Shown here: positions 1 to 5,868 of the stretch, piece after piece
Layout of the letters: every line of letters starts with the position of its first letter
Position numbering within the stretch: the stretch's first letter is position 1
Origin: Methanobacterium sp.
GTDB lineage: Archaea > Methanobacteriota > Methanobacteria > Methanobacteriales > Methanobacteriaceae
DNA: 6,579 nt
NCBI GenBank assembly: GCA_015661405.1
Contig: JACWMK010000086.1
Location: 1-6,579, forward strand
Direction: 5' to 3'
Notes under the pieces: generated by a model
The model's input: the letters and a program-made list of their open reading frames with translations, nothing else
Database searches by the model: none
Told to the model about the DNA's origin: nothing
Made by a program: the position numbers and the translations under genes

Positions 1-327
1 GGGAAATAAGATAGGATTTATAATATTTATTTTCGCAGCCATATTCTTCTCGGCATCAATATTCTTCTATATATCCTCCAGAAATATTAATAAAAAACAA
101 AGATCAAAAGGGAACCTTAGAAGAAGCACTAAAATACCATCAAAAAGCAACCGAGATAGTCTTCCAGCAGAAGAAAGTTACTATTACAAAGGTAAACCAA
201 TCAACAACTCCATCACTACAATGAAGCTTTAAATTGTTATAGTAAATCACTTGAATTAAATCCTGATTTTGAACCTGCAAAAAAGGCGAAAAGAGAAGTT
301 GAAAAAATTATTTTAAATCGAAATTGA
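1..327 (+). pseudogene. TPR-repeat membrane-anchored protein, 3' remnant, frameshifted
   Basis: Three frames must be joined to read this as one protein. The frame starting at base 2 first gives a hydrophobic stretch (FIIFIFAAIFFSASIFFYI), probably a membrane anchor, followed by a basic linker. The next frame, near 99-165, gives a TPR helix pair core (GTLEEALKYHQKATEI). The first frame resumes with AEESYYYKG near 168-193. The third frame, 196-327, gives a further TPR, HYNEALNCYSKSLELNP, then a charged tail ending at TGA 325-327. The order matches the usual TPR pattern (EEAL..y.kA.ei.p...e.yyyKG....l..y.eAl.cy.ksLelnP). The spread over three frames therefore points to at least two or three indels in one ancestral gene. 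TPR units normally mediate protein-protein contacts; the partner is unknown. The 5' end lies outside the window. Sequencing errors could explain some slips. Confidence 0.72.
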
Positions 328-338
328 ATTATATCTAG

Positions 339-355
339 GAATTTAGATTAAATTC
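339..355 (+). terminator. AT-rich stem-loop after the TPR remnant
   Basis: A perfect inverted repeat GAATTTA-GAT-TAAATTC lies 11 bases after the TPR stop and is followed by a T-containing stretch. It could be the transcription end of that gene. The stem is AT-rich and there is no strong T run, so this is weak. The rest of 328-561 shows no convincing gene. Confidence 0.25.
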
Positions 356-504
356 TAAGTTAATTTTAAATATGATTTTAATTAACTACAATTCATTTAC
401 TTATATGTACCTATCCTCTGAAGGTTGAGAATGGGTCAACTACTGGGATGATAGCAAATACAGTGAATTTAATTGAATACTTACCATGGGAATGTAGAAT
501 TTGT

Positions 505-518
505 ATTATCACGATAAT
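505..518. promoter_or_regulatory. Small palindrome upstream of the Zn-ribbon gene
   Basis: ATTATC-AC-GATAAT is a perfect inverted repeat 43 bases before the start at 562. Two direct copies of AGTTAAT (520-526, 534-540) follow it. The placement suits a regulator site near the promoter of the 562-1184 gene pair. No clear TATA box could be fixed, and short AT-rich palindromes arise easily by chance. Confidence 0.25.
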
Positions 519-561
519 TAGTTAATATGAATAAGTTAATTATGATACACGAGGAATTTAT

Positions 562-735
562 ATGAGTAAAATAGAAGAAAGAACTTGTGATAATTGCGGT
601 TGTACTAGTGAAGTTAAAGTATTGACTAGTAATACGGGTGATATCCTCAGTAATAATGTGAAAAAAGAATATTGGAATTGCCCTATATGCAGGAAAAAAA
701 ATGAAAAGGTACTTAGAATAAGATGGGGTATTTAA
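562..735 (+). CDS. Small four-cysteine zinc-ribbon-like protein (57 aa)
   Basis: The start ATG at 562 has a good Shine-Dalgarno match (GAGG, 551-554) seven bases upstream, and the frame runs to TAA 733-735. The 57-residue product has two CxxC knuckles, C9/C12 (CDNC, with an extra C14) and C40/C43 (CPIC), about 27 residues apart. This is the layout of a single zinc ribbon, as in many small archaeal proteins. It has no membrane segment and a basic C-terminus (RKK, RIRW). Its stop overlaps the next gene by 13 bases, so the two are probably co-transcribed and translationally coupled. Role unknown; nucleic-acid or protein binding is a family-level guess. Coding status rests on the ribosome site and the Cys spacing. 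Confidence 0.72.
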   Translation: MSKIEERTCDNCGCTSEVKVLTSNTGDILSNNVKKEYWNCPICRKKNEKVLRIRWGI

Positions 736-1184
736 TAAAATATCAAAAAAAGTTAGCCAATTCAAGGCCAAAAGCTAGCAACAACATGAAATTTAAGAAT
801 AATGAATCGATGGTAAATAATAGGTTTCATCCTATTATATCAATATTTCTAGGATTTATTATTGCATTAGTTTGTTCTGATTTGTTAATGATAATTACCG
901 GCATAGTTGGCTCTACTTCTTTTGGAATAATTAATTTTGTAGATGGAATAATTCCTCTTGTTATTGGAGCTTTTGTCACTACATTTTTTGCTAAAGAAAA
1001 AAAGATACAATATGCAATTTATTTCGGAATAATTTTAACAATACTTGGCTTGTTAAGCAGTTATCAGAGGCATATACATATAAATACGGGTCTTTATATC
1101 CAAATAGCTGTTTTAATTGCTGTAGTTCTGGGATACTTTTTCTTTGCAGTTATAGGGGGTTATTTTAGGAATAATGGTAGATAA
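723..1184 (+). CDS. Four-helix integral membrane protein, unknown function
   Basis: The 153-residue product has a polar, basic N-terminus of about 35 residues and then four hydrophobic segments at roughly 37-60, 67-90, 96-113 and 124-147. It ends in a short basic tail (YFRNNGR). The topology resembles the small four-TM proteins common in Methanobacteriales (DUF5518-like), but this is only a resemblance by pattern. No catalytic or metal-binding motif was seen. The start is uncertain. ATG 723 lies inside the end of the Zn-ribbon gene with only a distant AAGG (706-709). ATG 786 or ATG 810 would remove most of the polar N-terminus and still keep all four helices. The overlap with the upstream gene suggests an operon pairing a soluble Cys4 protein with a membrane protein. 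Confidence 0.78.
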   Translation: MGYLIKYQKKLANSRPKASNNMKFKNNESMVNNRFHPIISIFLGFIIALVCSDLLMIITGIVGSTSFGIINFVDGIIPLVIGAFVTTFFAKEKKIQYAIYFGIILTILGLLSSYQRHIHINTGLYIQIAVLIAVVLGYFFFAVIGGYFRNNGR

Positions 1185-1350
1185 TCGTTTAAGACAAAAA
1201 AATCTTCAATAAAAATCATACTTCACATAAATTAATAAAAAAATTAATCTTTCTTAGTTATATTTTTCTAATTATTGCTCCTATTATAATCAGCATATTG
1301 AATGTTTGCAGCTCTAAGCAAATGCATCAAGATTATACACTTAGTTTCCC

Positions 1351-1358
1351 TTTTTTTT
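1351..1358 (+). terminator. Oligo-T run, possible archaeal terminator
   Basis: Eight T residues follow a CCC 167 bases after the membrane-protein stop. Archaeal polymerase stops at such runs, so this may end transcripts from 562-1184; shorter T runs near 1262-1267 could serve too. The rest of 1185-1407 is AT-rich and holds no gene I can support. Confidence 0.25.
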
Positions 1359-1407
1359 GAGCTATTGAAGTAAACTTATCATTCAATATTACCATAGTAC
1401 CATTTTC

Positions 1408-1989
1408 TTACCATGTTGGTAATTCCATGTATTCGTTTAGGTTTTGAAGAATTAATCTTCTTACTATATCATCAGCATCTAAGATATCATCATGTTCTCC
1501 TTCATCGAAACTGACGTATTCATTCAAGAAAGTGGGATATAATGGATGGTCAACGGGGACCATTACTAGTCCGTTTTCGTAATCTACGCTACCGGCCGTG
1601 ATCCGGGTTTTCTTATCCTTTACACTGGTAATTTCTTTGATCGGATAATTCCCCTCATCAAGGACTTGCTGTGCTAAGGCCACTTGATAAGCGTTTGATT
1701 CAATCCCGATTTTTAAAACATTCCATCTTGCACCATCCCATATGGGTGTGGTTGGACCGTTATATAATGTTTTGACCATTTTTACTTGTTGGGGGAAACT
1801 AATTTTATCATGATACCAGTCAAGGATCCAAATCCGGTATGGATCTTTGGTGACGCCTATGGTTTCGCAGCAGAAATAATCATTTTTCTCATTTTGACGG
1901 ATGGCTAGGTCACTACCTTGGTATATTTCCATGGATTCTAATGGTGGGTGTCCTTTTACATTGGTGCGTGGCTTTTTCTCTTGCGCGCC
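1408..1989 (-). pseudogene. Phage terminase large subunit, nuclease-domain fragment
   Basis: The readable frame from the methionine at 1932 gives 174 residues matching the C-terminal RNase-H-like nuclease domain of large terminases, the psiM2 ORF9 type (TIGR01630). Likely metal-binding acids are D8 (YQGSDLAIR), E78 (KIGIESNAYQ) and D148, D149 or D152 in EHDDILDADD. The intact enzyme packages viral DNA, with an N-terminal ATPase motor and this nuclease. The Walker A/B ATPase half, normally some 250 residues or more, is absent. The same frame stays open upstream to 1989, and its residues PPLES just before the methionine look like terminase linker. It then meets TAG 1992-1990. There is no ribosome site before ATG 1932. 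GC is higher than in the neighbours (28 of 60 bases in 1561-1620). This is best read as a provirus remnant; expression as a stand-alone nuclease is possible but unsupported. Confidence 0.75.
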
Positions 1990-2136
1990 CTAAGATTAGG
2001 TTTAAAGTAATCTTGGTTAAAAAAAAGTTATAAATTTTAGTTTTCGAAGGAAATAAAAAGTTTTCTTATCTAAGAATTTTTAGGAATTCCTCATAAATCT
2101 TTTTTTTTTAGTATATTAGTTTGATCTATTCAAGCA

Positions 2137-2256
2137 TCATTTTTTTTTATAATTGTTAATGGCAGTGTGACTGATACTCTCATCTTGATCTTTAAGTCTG
2201 CCACTGATGCTCGTGAACTTTTACCTTCTATAAATCATTTCCTCGATTTCTTTCCG
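2137..2256 (-). pseudogene. Probable small-terminase/HTH remnant
   Basis: One frame reads RKEIEEMIYRR, then a TAA stop (2223-2221), then KFTSISGRLKDQDESISH and TAINNYKKK before TGA 2139-2137. The pattern (acidic helix, I-x-x-R-L-K, then IS-x-x-A-I-N-x-Y-x-x-K) resembles the helix-turn-helix start of small terminase subunits such as the Mu gp27 type (DUF3486). It sits just upstream of the large-terminase fragment on the same strand, which is the usual gene order. The in-frame stop and the short length mean it is broken. The assignment rests on motif likeness and position only. The 147 bases between it and the large-subunit fragment are AT-rich and show no gene. Confidence 0.42.
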
Positions 2257-2287
2257 TTAAGGAGATTTTATTTCAATTGTATTTGAT

Positions 2288-2318
2288 TTAAATGTATTAT
2301 CATGAAATACACATTTAA
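2288..2318. promoter_or_regulatory. Imperfect palindrome upstream of the SulP gene
   Basis: TTAAATGTATT (2288-2298) pairs with AATACACATTTAA (2306-2318) apart from a two-base bulge. It lies about 120 bases before the transporter start and just upstream of a TATA-like TTTAAATATA (2331-2340). It may be an operator or may form an RNA hairpin. The position is suggestive only. Confidence 0.25.
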
Positions 2319-2330
2319 TTTACCTTATTT

Positions 2331-2340
2331 TTTAAATATA
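2331..2340 (+). promoter_or_regulatory. Candidate TATA box for the SulP gene
   Basis: TTTAAATATA fits the archaeal TATA consensus and would place the transcript start near 2363, leaving a leader of roughly 75 bases that includes the AAGGG ribosome site (2427-2431). A second TATA-like element, TTAATATAT near 2399-2407, would put the start too close to that ribosome site. This AT-rich stretch gives many such matches. Confidence 0.3.
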
Positions 2341-2440
2341 TGGGTATAATCATTATAATTTTTAATAAAGGAAATAGTATTTATTTACTTTTAAAAACTT
2401 AATATATTGTTGTTAAGATTTTTTTCAAGGGTAAATTTAA

Positions 2441-4156
2441 ATGAATAAATATGATAATATGATGAAGAAGATCCGACATTCGGTTTTAGGTGGGATTTTA
2501 CCGTTTGATCGTTCTAAAATTCCAATGGAGGTTGTTGCAGGAGTTGTTATAGCAACTATCGCGATACCGGAGGTTATGGGTTACGCGAAAATTGCGGGAA
2601 TGCCTGTAATTACGGGTATTTATACATTATTGTTTCCATTGGTTATATTTGCAATATTTTGTTCTTCTCGTCATTTAATAGTTGGTGCTGACTCTGCTAC
2701 TGCTGCTATATTATTTAGTATTATGGTTCCGCTAGCTACACCTGGTAGTGCTAAGTATATTGCTTTAGTATCATCAACAGCATTGTTATGTGCTGTTTTG
2801 TTAATAGCTGCTCGTTTATTTAAATTAGGTTTTGTTGCAGATTTTTTATCTCGTACTGTTTTGGTGGGTTTTTTAAGTGGAGTTGGAATCCAAGTAGCTA
2901 TAGGTCAGTTATCTGGAATGTTTGGTATCAGCACTAGTGGTATTGATGCTATTCCACAGTTAATCAGTTTTTTAATGCATTTACCGGTGACGAGTATTCC
3001 GACACTTATTGTTTCTATAATAGTTGTTGGTTTCATAGTGGGTACGCGATTTTATAGTAAAAGGTTTCCAGGGGCATTAATAGCTGTAATTGGTACTATT
3101 ATAGCTAGTATGATGTTTAATTTTAGTAAAATTGGTGTATCATCTGTGGGTTATGTTCCGAGTGGTTTGCCTGTTTTTAGTATTCCTACATTTTACGTTT
3201 CTGATTATTACACTTTGTTTATAGCTGCGGGTGCTTGTTTTATTGTAATAATTGCACAGAGTGCCGCTACTTCTAGAGCTTATGCTATTAAAAATTTTGA
3301 ATCGATAGATGAGGATCGTGACATTGTGGGTTTAGCGTTGGCGAATGGTGTTGCTGGTTTGTCTGGTACTTTTGTCATTAATGGTAGCCCTACTAAAACG
3401 GAAGTGGCAGTTGAATCTGGAGCTAATAGTCAATTAGCTTCACTTGTTACTGCTGCTGTGGTTTTGGTGGTTCTTGTATTTTTAACTAAGCCTATTTCGT
3501 TTTTACCTATTGCTACTTTATCAAGTATTGTTTTTCTTATTGGAATTAATTTGGTGGATTTATCAAGTTTAAAAGATATCCGGAGTAAGATGCCATCTGA
3601 ATTTATTTTGGCTTTGGTGACTATGGCTACGGTGATTTTATTTGGTGTGCTTTGGGGTATTATTGTCGCTGTAATTATTTCTATGCTTTGGCATTTGAGT
3701 AATAGTTATAGTCCTTTTAATAGTTATCTTACACGTAATGAGAAAGGGCTATGGGTTTTTGCATCAATTTCTCCTGGTGATGATACGATGGATGGTTTAA
3801 TAGTTTATCGTTTTAATCGGGATTTATTTTATGCTAATTCTGATAAATTAATGCGTGAAGCTTTATTATTAGTGAATGAATCAAGGCGTCCTATTAAATG
3901 GTTTGTATTGGATACAGCTGGATTTAGTGATATTGATTATAGTTCTGCTGAAATGTTGAAAAATTTACATGAAATATTATCCCGTAGTAACATTACTTTT
4001 GTGATAACTATACCTATTCCTCGTTTGAAAGATCAATTGGAGCGTTCTGGTTTGATTGATATTATTGGTGAAGATAATGTATTTGTTAATTTTAGAGATG
4101 CTGTTGAAGCATATGAAAAATATTGTAGAGAATGTGATGGTATAGTTAAATGGTAA
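2441..4156 (+). CDS. SulP/SLC26-family anion transporter with C-terminal STAS domain
   Basis: The 571-residue product has the normal length for bacterial and archaeal SulP proteins. Residues about 28-420 form the polytopic membrane domain. The first helix region carries the family motif AIPEVMGYAKIAGMP (41-55), and SSRHLIVGADSATA (75-88) is the conserved TM3 region. The later signature (about 296-331) reads VGLALANGVAGLSGTF followed by GSPTKTEVAVESGA. Residues about 436-562 form a cytosolic STAS domain, with FVLDTAGFSDIDYSSAEML (488-506) as the strand-loop-helix that is phosphorylated or nucleotide-bound in relatives. SulP members exchange or import sulfate, bicarbonate, chloride, molybdate or dicarboxylates; the substrate cannot be read from sequence. 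ATG 2441 is chosen because AAGGG lies nine bases upstream; ATG 2459 is an alternative. The gene stands alone and converges with the PadR pair, so no operon partner hints at its cargo. Confidence 0.93.
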   Translation: MNKYDNMMKKIRHSVLGGILPFDRSKIPMEVVAGVVIATIAIPEVMGYAKIAGMPVITGIYTLLFPLVIFAIFCSSRHLIVGADSATAAILFSIMVPLATPGSAKYIALVSSTALLCAVLLIAARLFKLGFVADFLSRTVLVGFLSGVGIQVAIGQLSGMFGISTSGIDAIPQLISFLMHLPVTSIPTLIVSIIVVGFIVGTRFYSKRFPGALIAVIGTIIASMMFNFSKIGVSSVGYVPSGLPVFSIPTFYVSDYYTLFIAAGACFIVIIAQSAATSRAYAIKNFESIDEDRDIVGLALANGVAGLSGTFVINGSPTKTEVAVESGANSQLASLVTAAVVLVVLVFLTKPISFLPIATLSSIVFLIGINLVDLSSLKDIRSKMPSEFILALVTMATVILFGVLWGIIVAVIISMLWHLSNSYSPFNSYLTRNEKGLWVFASISPGDDTMDGLIVYRFNRDLFYANSDKLMREALLLVNESRRPIKWFVLDTAGFSDIDYSSAEMLKNLHEILSRSNITFVITIPIPRLKDQLERSGLIDIIGEDNVFVNFRDAVEAYEKYCRECDGIVKW

Positions 4157-4351
4157 TTATTTGAAATTATTTATATTGTCATTGAACCACTTCGAAAATC
4201 ATTAAATGATGATTATGGTATTGTACGAGTTAGTGCTGCAAATGCAATAAAAAAACTTGAAGAATGAAATACATTTGAATTAGTGCAAAAAATGATATGG
4301 AAGTTTCAGCCACGTATTGATGAAATATGGCTTAGTTTGGAGCTAAAATAA
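4157..4351 (+). pseudogene. HEAT-repeat protein tail, fragment
   Basis: Immediately after the transporter stop, and in the same frame, 36 codons end with IEPLRKSLNDDYGIVRVSAA and NAIKKLEE before TGA 4265-4267. This is a standard HEAT/PBS-lyase repeat (I-x-P-L-x-x-x-L-x-D-x-x-x-x-V-R-x-x-A-A-x-A-I). The same frame continues for 27 more codons (NTFELVQKMIWKFQPRID, then EIWLSLELK) to TAA 4349-4351; these look coding but I do not recognise them. No start codon or ribosome site precedes the repeat, so this is the 3' end of a deleted gene, or two fused scraps, joined to the transporter by a rearrangement. Confidence 0.55.
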
Positions 4352-4378
4352 ACAAACCAAACCAAATTAACCTTTAAT

Positions 4379-4855
4379 TCACTCATTGAAAAGTGATTCT
4401 TTAATTTTTTTAAGTCTCTCAATTATAATATTTATCTGCTTTTCGTAGGCTTGTAATTTTTCAGTTTTTACATCTTCTAGAAATGAAGAGTAATTATCGA
4501 TTTCTTTTATCGCGTTTTCTATAGCATTATCACCATTGTACCTATCAGTATCGGTTGTTCCGATTATATTGTAGATGGTTTTTTGTCCATTTTCAGTTAA
4601 TTTATATCTTCCATCCTCTTGTTTGATGATTAATCCTTCTTTTACCATTTTTTTAAGCATGGGATAAATAGATCCTGGTAAGGGTCTTCGAGAAGTTATA
4701 GGCCTACGATTTAGTGAATGCATGACTATTTCTCCTCTCATGTGGTGGACTTGTTCATGGAGTTCATGAATAGCATCCATGATTTCAACTCCATTTTTAG
4801 GCCCCTTATCTAGAACTTGCAGAATCCAGATTCTTAAGGGTCCGAGTCTACTCAC
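4379..4855 (-). CDS. PadR-family transcriptional regulator (first of two paralogs)
   Basis: As delimited here the product has 158 residues from a GTG start. Residues 4-97 form the PadR winged helix: LGPLRIWILQVLDKGPKNG (4-22), the recognition helix GSIYPMLKKMVKEGLI (61-76) and the wing RYKLTENGQ (83-91). Residues about 112-155 form the C-terminal coiled-coil dimer helix. A longer than usual, His-rich insert (H30, H33, H37, H38, H46) separates helix 2 from the recognition helix. The true start is probably upstream: the frame stays open through 4856-4915 (FNWNRKLRDLSDVYGNIEE), and the paralog has a similar NIWNL... lead-in. A strong ribosome site precedes that region, but the codon there is ACG. 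PadR proteins repress neighbouring genes in response to small ligands; the target and ligand here are unknown. Confidence 0.88.
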   Translation of the reverse strand: MSRLGPLRIWILQVLDKGPKNGVEIMDAIHELHEQVHHMRGEIVMHSLNRRPITSRRPLPGSIYPMLKKMVKEGLIIKQEDGRYKLTENGQKTIYNIIGTTDTDRYNGDNAIENAIKEIDNYSSFLEDVKTEKLQAYEKQINIIIERLKKIKESLFNE

Positions 4856-4930
4856 TTCTTCTATATTACCATATACATCACTTAAATCCCTTAATTTCCT
4901 ATTCCAGTTAAACGTGACTAGTACCCTCCC
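4856..4930 (-). promoter_or_regulatory. Ribosome site GGGAGGG leading to ACG: probable lost or non-standard start of the first PadR
   Basis: On the minus strand GGGAGGG (4930-4924) is followed by an 8-base spacer and then ACG (4915-4913), in frame with the PadR gene. The 20 codons from ACG to the GTG at 4855 read like coding sequence and resemble the N-terminus of the paralog (shared W-N and hydrophobic spacing). ACG may be a mutated ATG or a rare initiator. The GTG at 4855 has only a poor purine stretch upstream. Confidence 0.6.
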
Positions 4931-4977
4931 ATTAATTTTTTATTAAATTCAAATAAAATCATAATAAAATTTATTTT

Positions 4978-4985
4978 AAAAAAAA
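4978..4985 (-). terminator. Oligo-U stop after the second PadR gene
   Basis: The minus-strand transcript has eight U residues about 32 bases beyond the restored stop at 5017. This fits an archaeal T-run terminator separating the two PadR genes. The downstream PadR would then need its own promoter in the very AT-rich 4931-4977. Confidence 0.4.
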
Positions 4986-5016
4986 TATTTAAAATAATTA
5001 ATGTTTATATTATTAA

Positions 5017-5097
5017 TTATTGTTCTAATAATTCTTTTATGTTTTTAAGTCTTATAATCAAATTCTCTATCGATTCTAGATGGTCTTTTAGTTTTTC
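5017..5097 (-). pseudogene. Out-of-frame coiled-coil tail of the second PadR
   Basis: Reading from 5097 gives EKLKDHLESIENLIIRLKN followed by IKELLEQ and TAA 5019-5017. It aligns residue for residue with the end of the neighbouring PadR (EKLQAYEKQINIIIERLKK, then IKESL). The join needs one extra A in the run AAAAGAAAAAC (minus strand, 5101-5091), or a -1 slip by the ribosome there. This is therefore the native C-terminus of the 5088-5534 gene, giving a product of about 172 residues. Confidence 0.8.
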
Positions 5098-5534
5098 TTT
5101 TCCGTATCTTCTAGGTAGTCAATGTTACTGTCGAGTTCTGTAAATGCATTTTCTATGTTAAATGCATCATCCTTTCCTCTTTTATCTGTTTTAAAAACTT
5201 CATGGAGTTCATTTAAAGATATTTTTCCTTTTTTTGTTAATTCGTATTTATCTTCTTTATTTTTACTTATTAATCCTTCGCATTCCATTTTCTTCAGAGC
5301 GGGATACACATAGCTTGGTGATGGTTTGGAGTATCCGAAACGTTTAGGGTGCATGTGATTCATGTATTGTATTCTTGAGTCACTAATGGTTTGTAGTTCT
5401 TCCAGTATTTCTGCTCCATTTCTTGGTCCATGTTTTTCTATTAAGTGTAATAGTCTAATATCTCCGGATATTTGCATTTTCTTTGTTATTGCATGAAATC
5501 CTTTAAGATTCCAAATATTTTCATTATTCCACAT
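5088..5534 (-). CDS. PadR-family transcriptional regulator (second paralog), C-terminus frameshifted
   Basis: The frame as read gives 148 residues. The PadR winged helix runs from about 22 to 106: ISGDIRLLHLIEKHGPRNG (22-40), recognition helix PSYVYPALKKMECEGLI (73-89) and wing KYELTKKGK (96-104). A long insert rich in His, Met and Tyr (around YMNHMHPKRFGY, 58-69) matches the position of the insert in the neighbouring paralog. The start is ATG 5534-5532, with AAAGGAGATG upstream. The product stops early at EDTEKKN, whereas the paralog continues into a coiled coil; the missing part lies in another frame (separate entry). Dimerisation is likely impaired unless a frameshift restores it. The promoter and two palindromes just upstream suggest autoregulation. 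Confidence 0.85.
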   Translation of the reverse strand: MWNNENIWNLKGFHAITKKMQISGDIRLLHLIEKHGPRNGAEILEELQTISDSRIQYMNHMHPKRFGYSKPSPSYVYPALKKMECEGLISKNKEDKYELTKKGKISLNELHEVFKTDKRGKDDAFNIENAFTELDSNIDYLEDTEKKN

Positions 5535-5559
5535 TGTTCTTTACATCTCCTTTTGATAA

Positions 5560-5581
5560 TTTTATCAATATATTGATAAAA
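5560..5581. promoter_or_regulatory. Perfect 22-bp palindrome, likely PadR operator 1
   Basis: The core is TATCAA-TATA-TTGATA (5563-5578) and the symmetry extends three bases on each side. It lies between the TATA box and the ribosome site of the second PadR gene and covers the predicted transcript start, where a bound dimer would block initiation. A further TTGATA half-site lies at 5553-5558. Confidence 0.65.
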
Positions 5582-5590
5582 AAACTAGTT

Positions 5591-5600
5591 TTTTATATAG
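5591..5600 (-). promoter_or_regulatory. TATA box of the second PadR gene
   Basis: On the minus strand CTATATAAAA, preceded by an A-rich BRE-like GGATAAAAAA, matches the archaeal promoter. Transcription should start about 25 bases on, near 5570, inside operator 1. The leader of about 35 bases carries AGGAGATG (5551-5544) ahead of the ATG. Confidence 0.55.
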
Positions 5601-5635
5601 TTTTTTATCCAAATAAGCTAATATAACTAAATTAA

Positions 5636-5655
5636 TATCAACACATTGATATCAA
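5636..5655. promoter_or_regulatory. Second operator copy, TATCAA-N4-TTGATA
   Basis: TATCAA-CACA-TTGATA (5636-5651) repeats the half-sites and the 4-base spacer of operator 1, 73 bp further from the gene. It overlaps a further TATCAA, so TTGATATCAA (5646-5655) is also palindromic. It lies upstream of the TATA box on the PadR side. Confidence 0.55.
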
Positions 5656-5667
5656 CTACTTGATTTT

Positions 5668-5685
5668 AAAAGTATAAAAACTTTT
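5668..5685 (+). promoter_or_regulatory. Inverted repeat containing a plus-strand TATA-like element
   Basis: AAAAGT-ATAAAA-ACTTTT is a perfect inverted repeat. The contained GTATAAAAA could be a TATA box for rightward transcription toward the broken winged-helix gene, starting near 5700. With operator 2 only 12 bases away, both directions could be controlled together. Between 5686 and 5868 no intact gene is seen, though frame 1 has short open pieces beginning at ATG 5743 and ATG 5785. Confidence 0.3.
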
Positions 5686-5868
5686 CGGTTAATTTTATAA
5701 AATGATAATATAATAACCCACTCCATTTTTTAAGATTTTGCAATGAATTGTAAGGCTGATTTTGAGTTGTAGCCGAGTATTATTATGTTGTCTAGTAAAA
5801 GTACATTAAAGAAACATATTTGTCAATGATTTACATGTAGCTATGTATTTTACCTAAATCTAGCAATT

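Noticed and set aside
426..476. Short open piece EWVNYWDDSKYSEFN
   Set aside because: Composition looks protein-like, but it is only 15 codons between stops with no start or known family.
481..771. Minus-strand frame of 96 codons
   Set aside because: It lies opposite the Zn-ribbon gene, which has a ribosome site and CxxC pairs; the minus-strand product is low-complexity I/F/T/S as expected of a shadow.
1268..1375. Minus-strand open piece ending LRAANIQYADYNRSNN
   Set aside because: It has 35 codons, no ribosome site and no recognisable family; it could be a downstream provirus scrap, but support is too thin.
2125..2286. Plus-strand frame reading TDARELLPSINHFLDFFPL, which first suggested a transposase piece
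   Set aside because: No catalytic motif or terminal repeats were seen, and the minus strand of the same stretch gives a more convincing HTH-like reading next to the terminase fragment.
4350..4373. Repeated AAACC units between the convergent genes
   Set aside because: Too short and simple to call a repeat array; at most a T-rich transcript end for the minus-strand PadR.
5122..5313. Plus-strand frame of 63 codons
   Set aside because: It is the antisense shadow of the second PadR gene and has no family motif.
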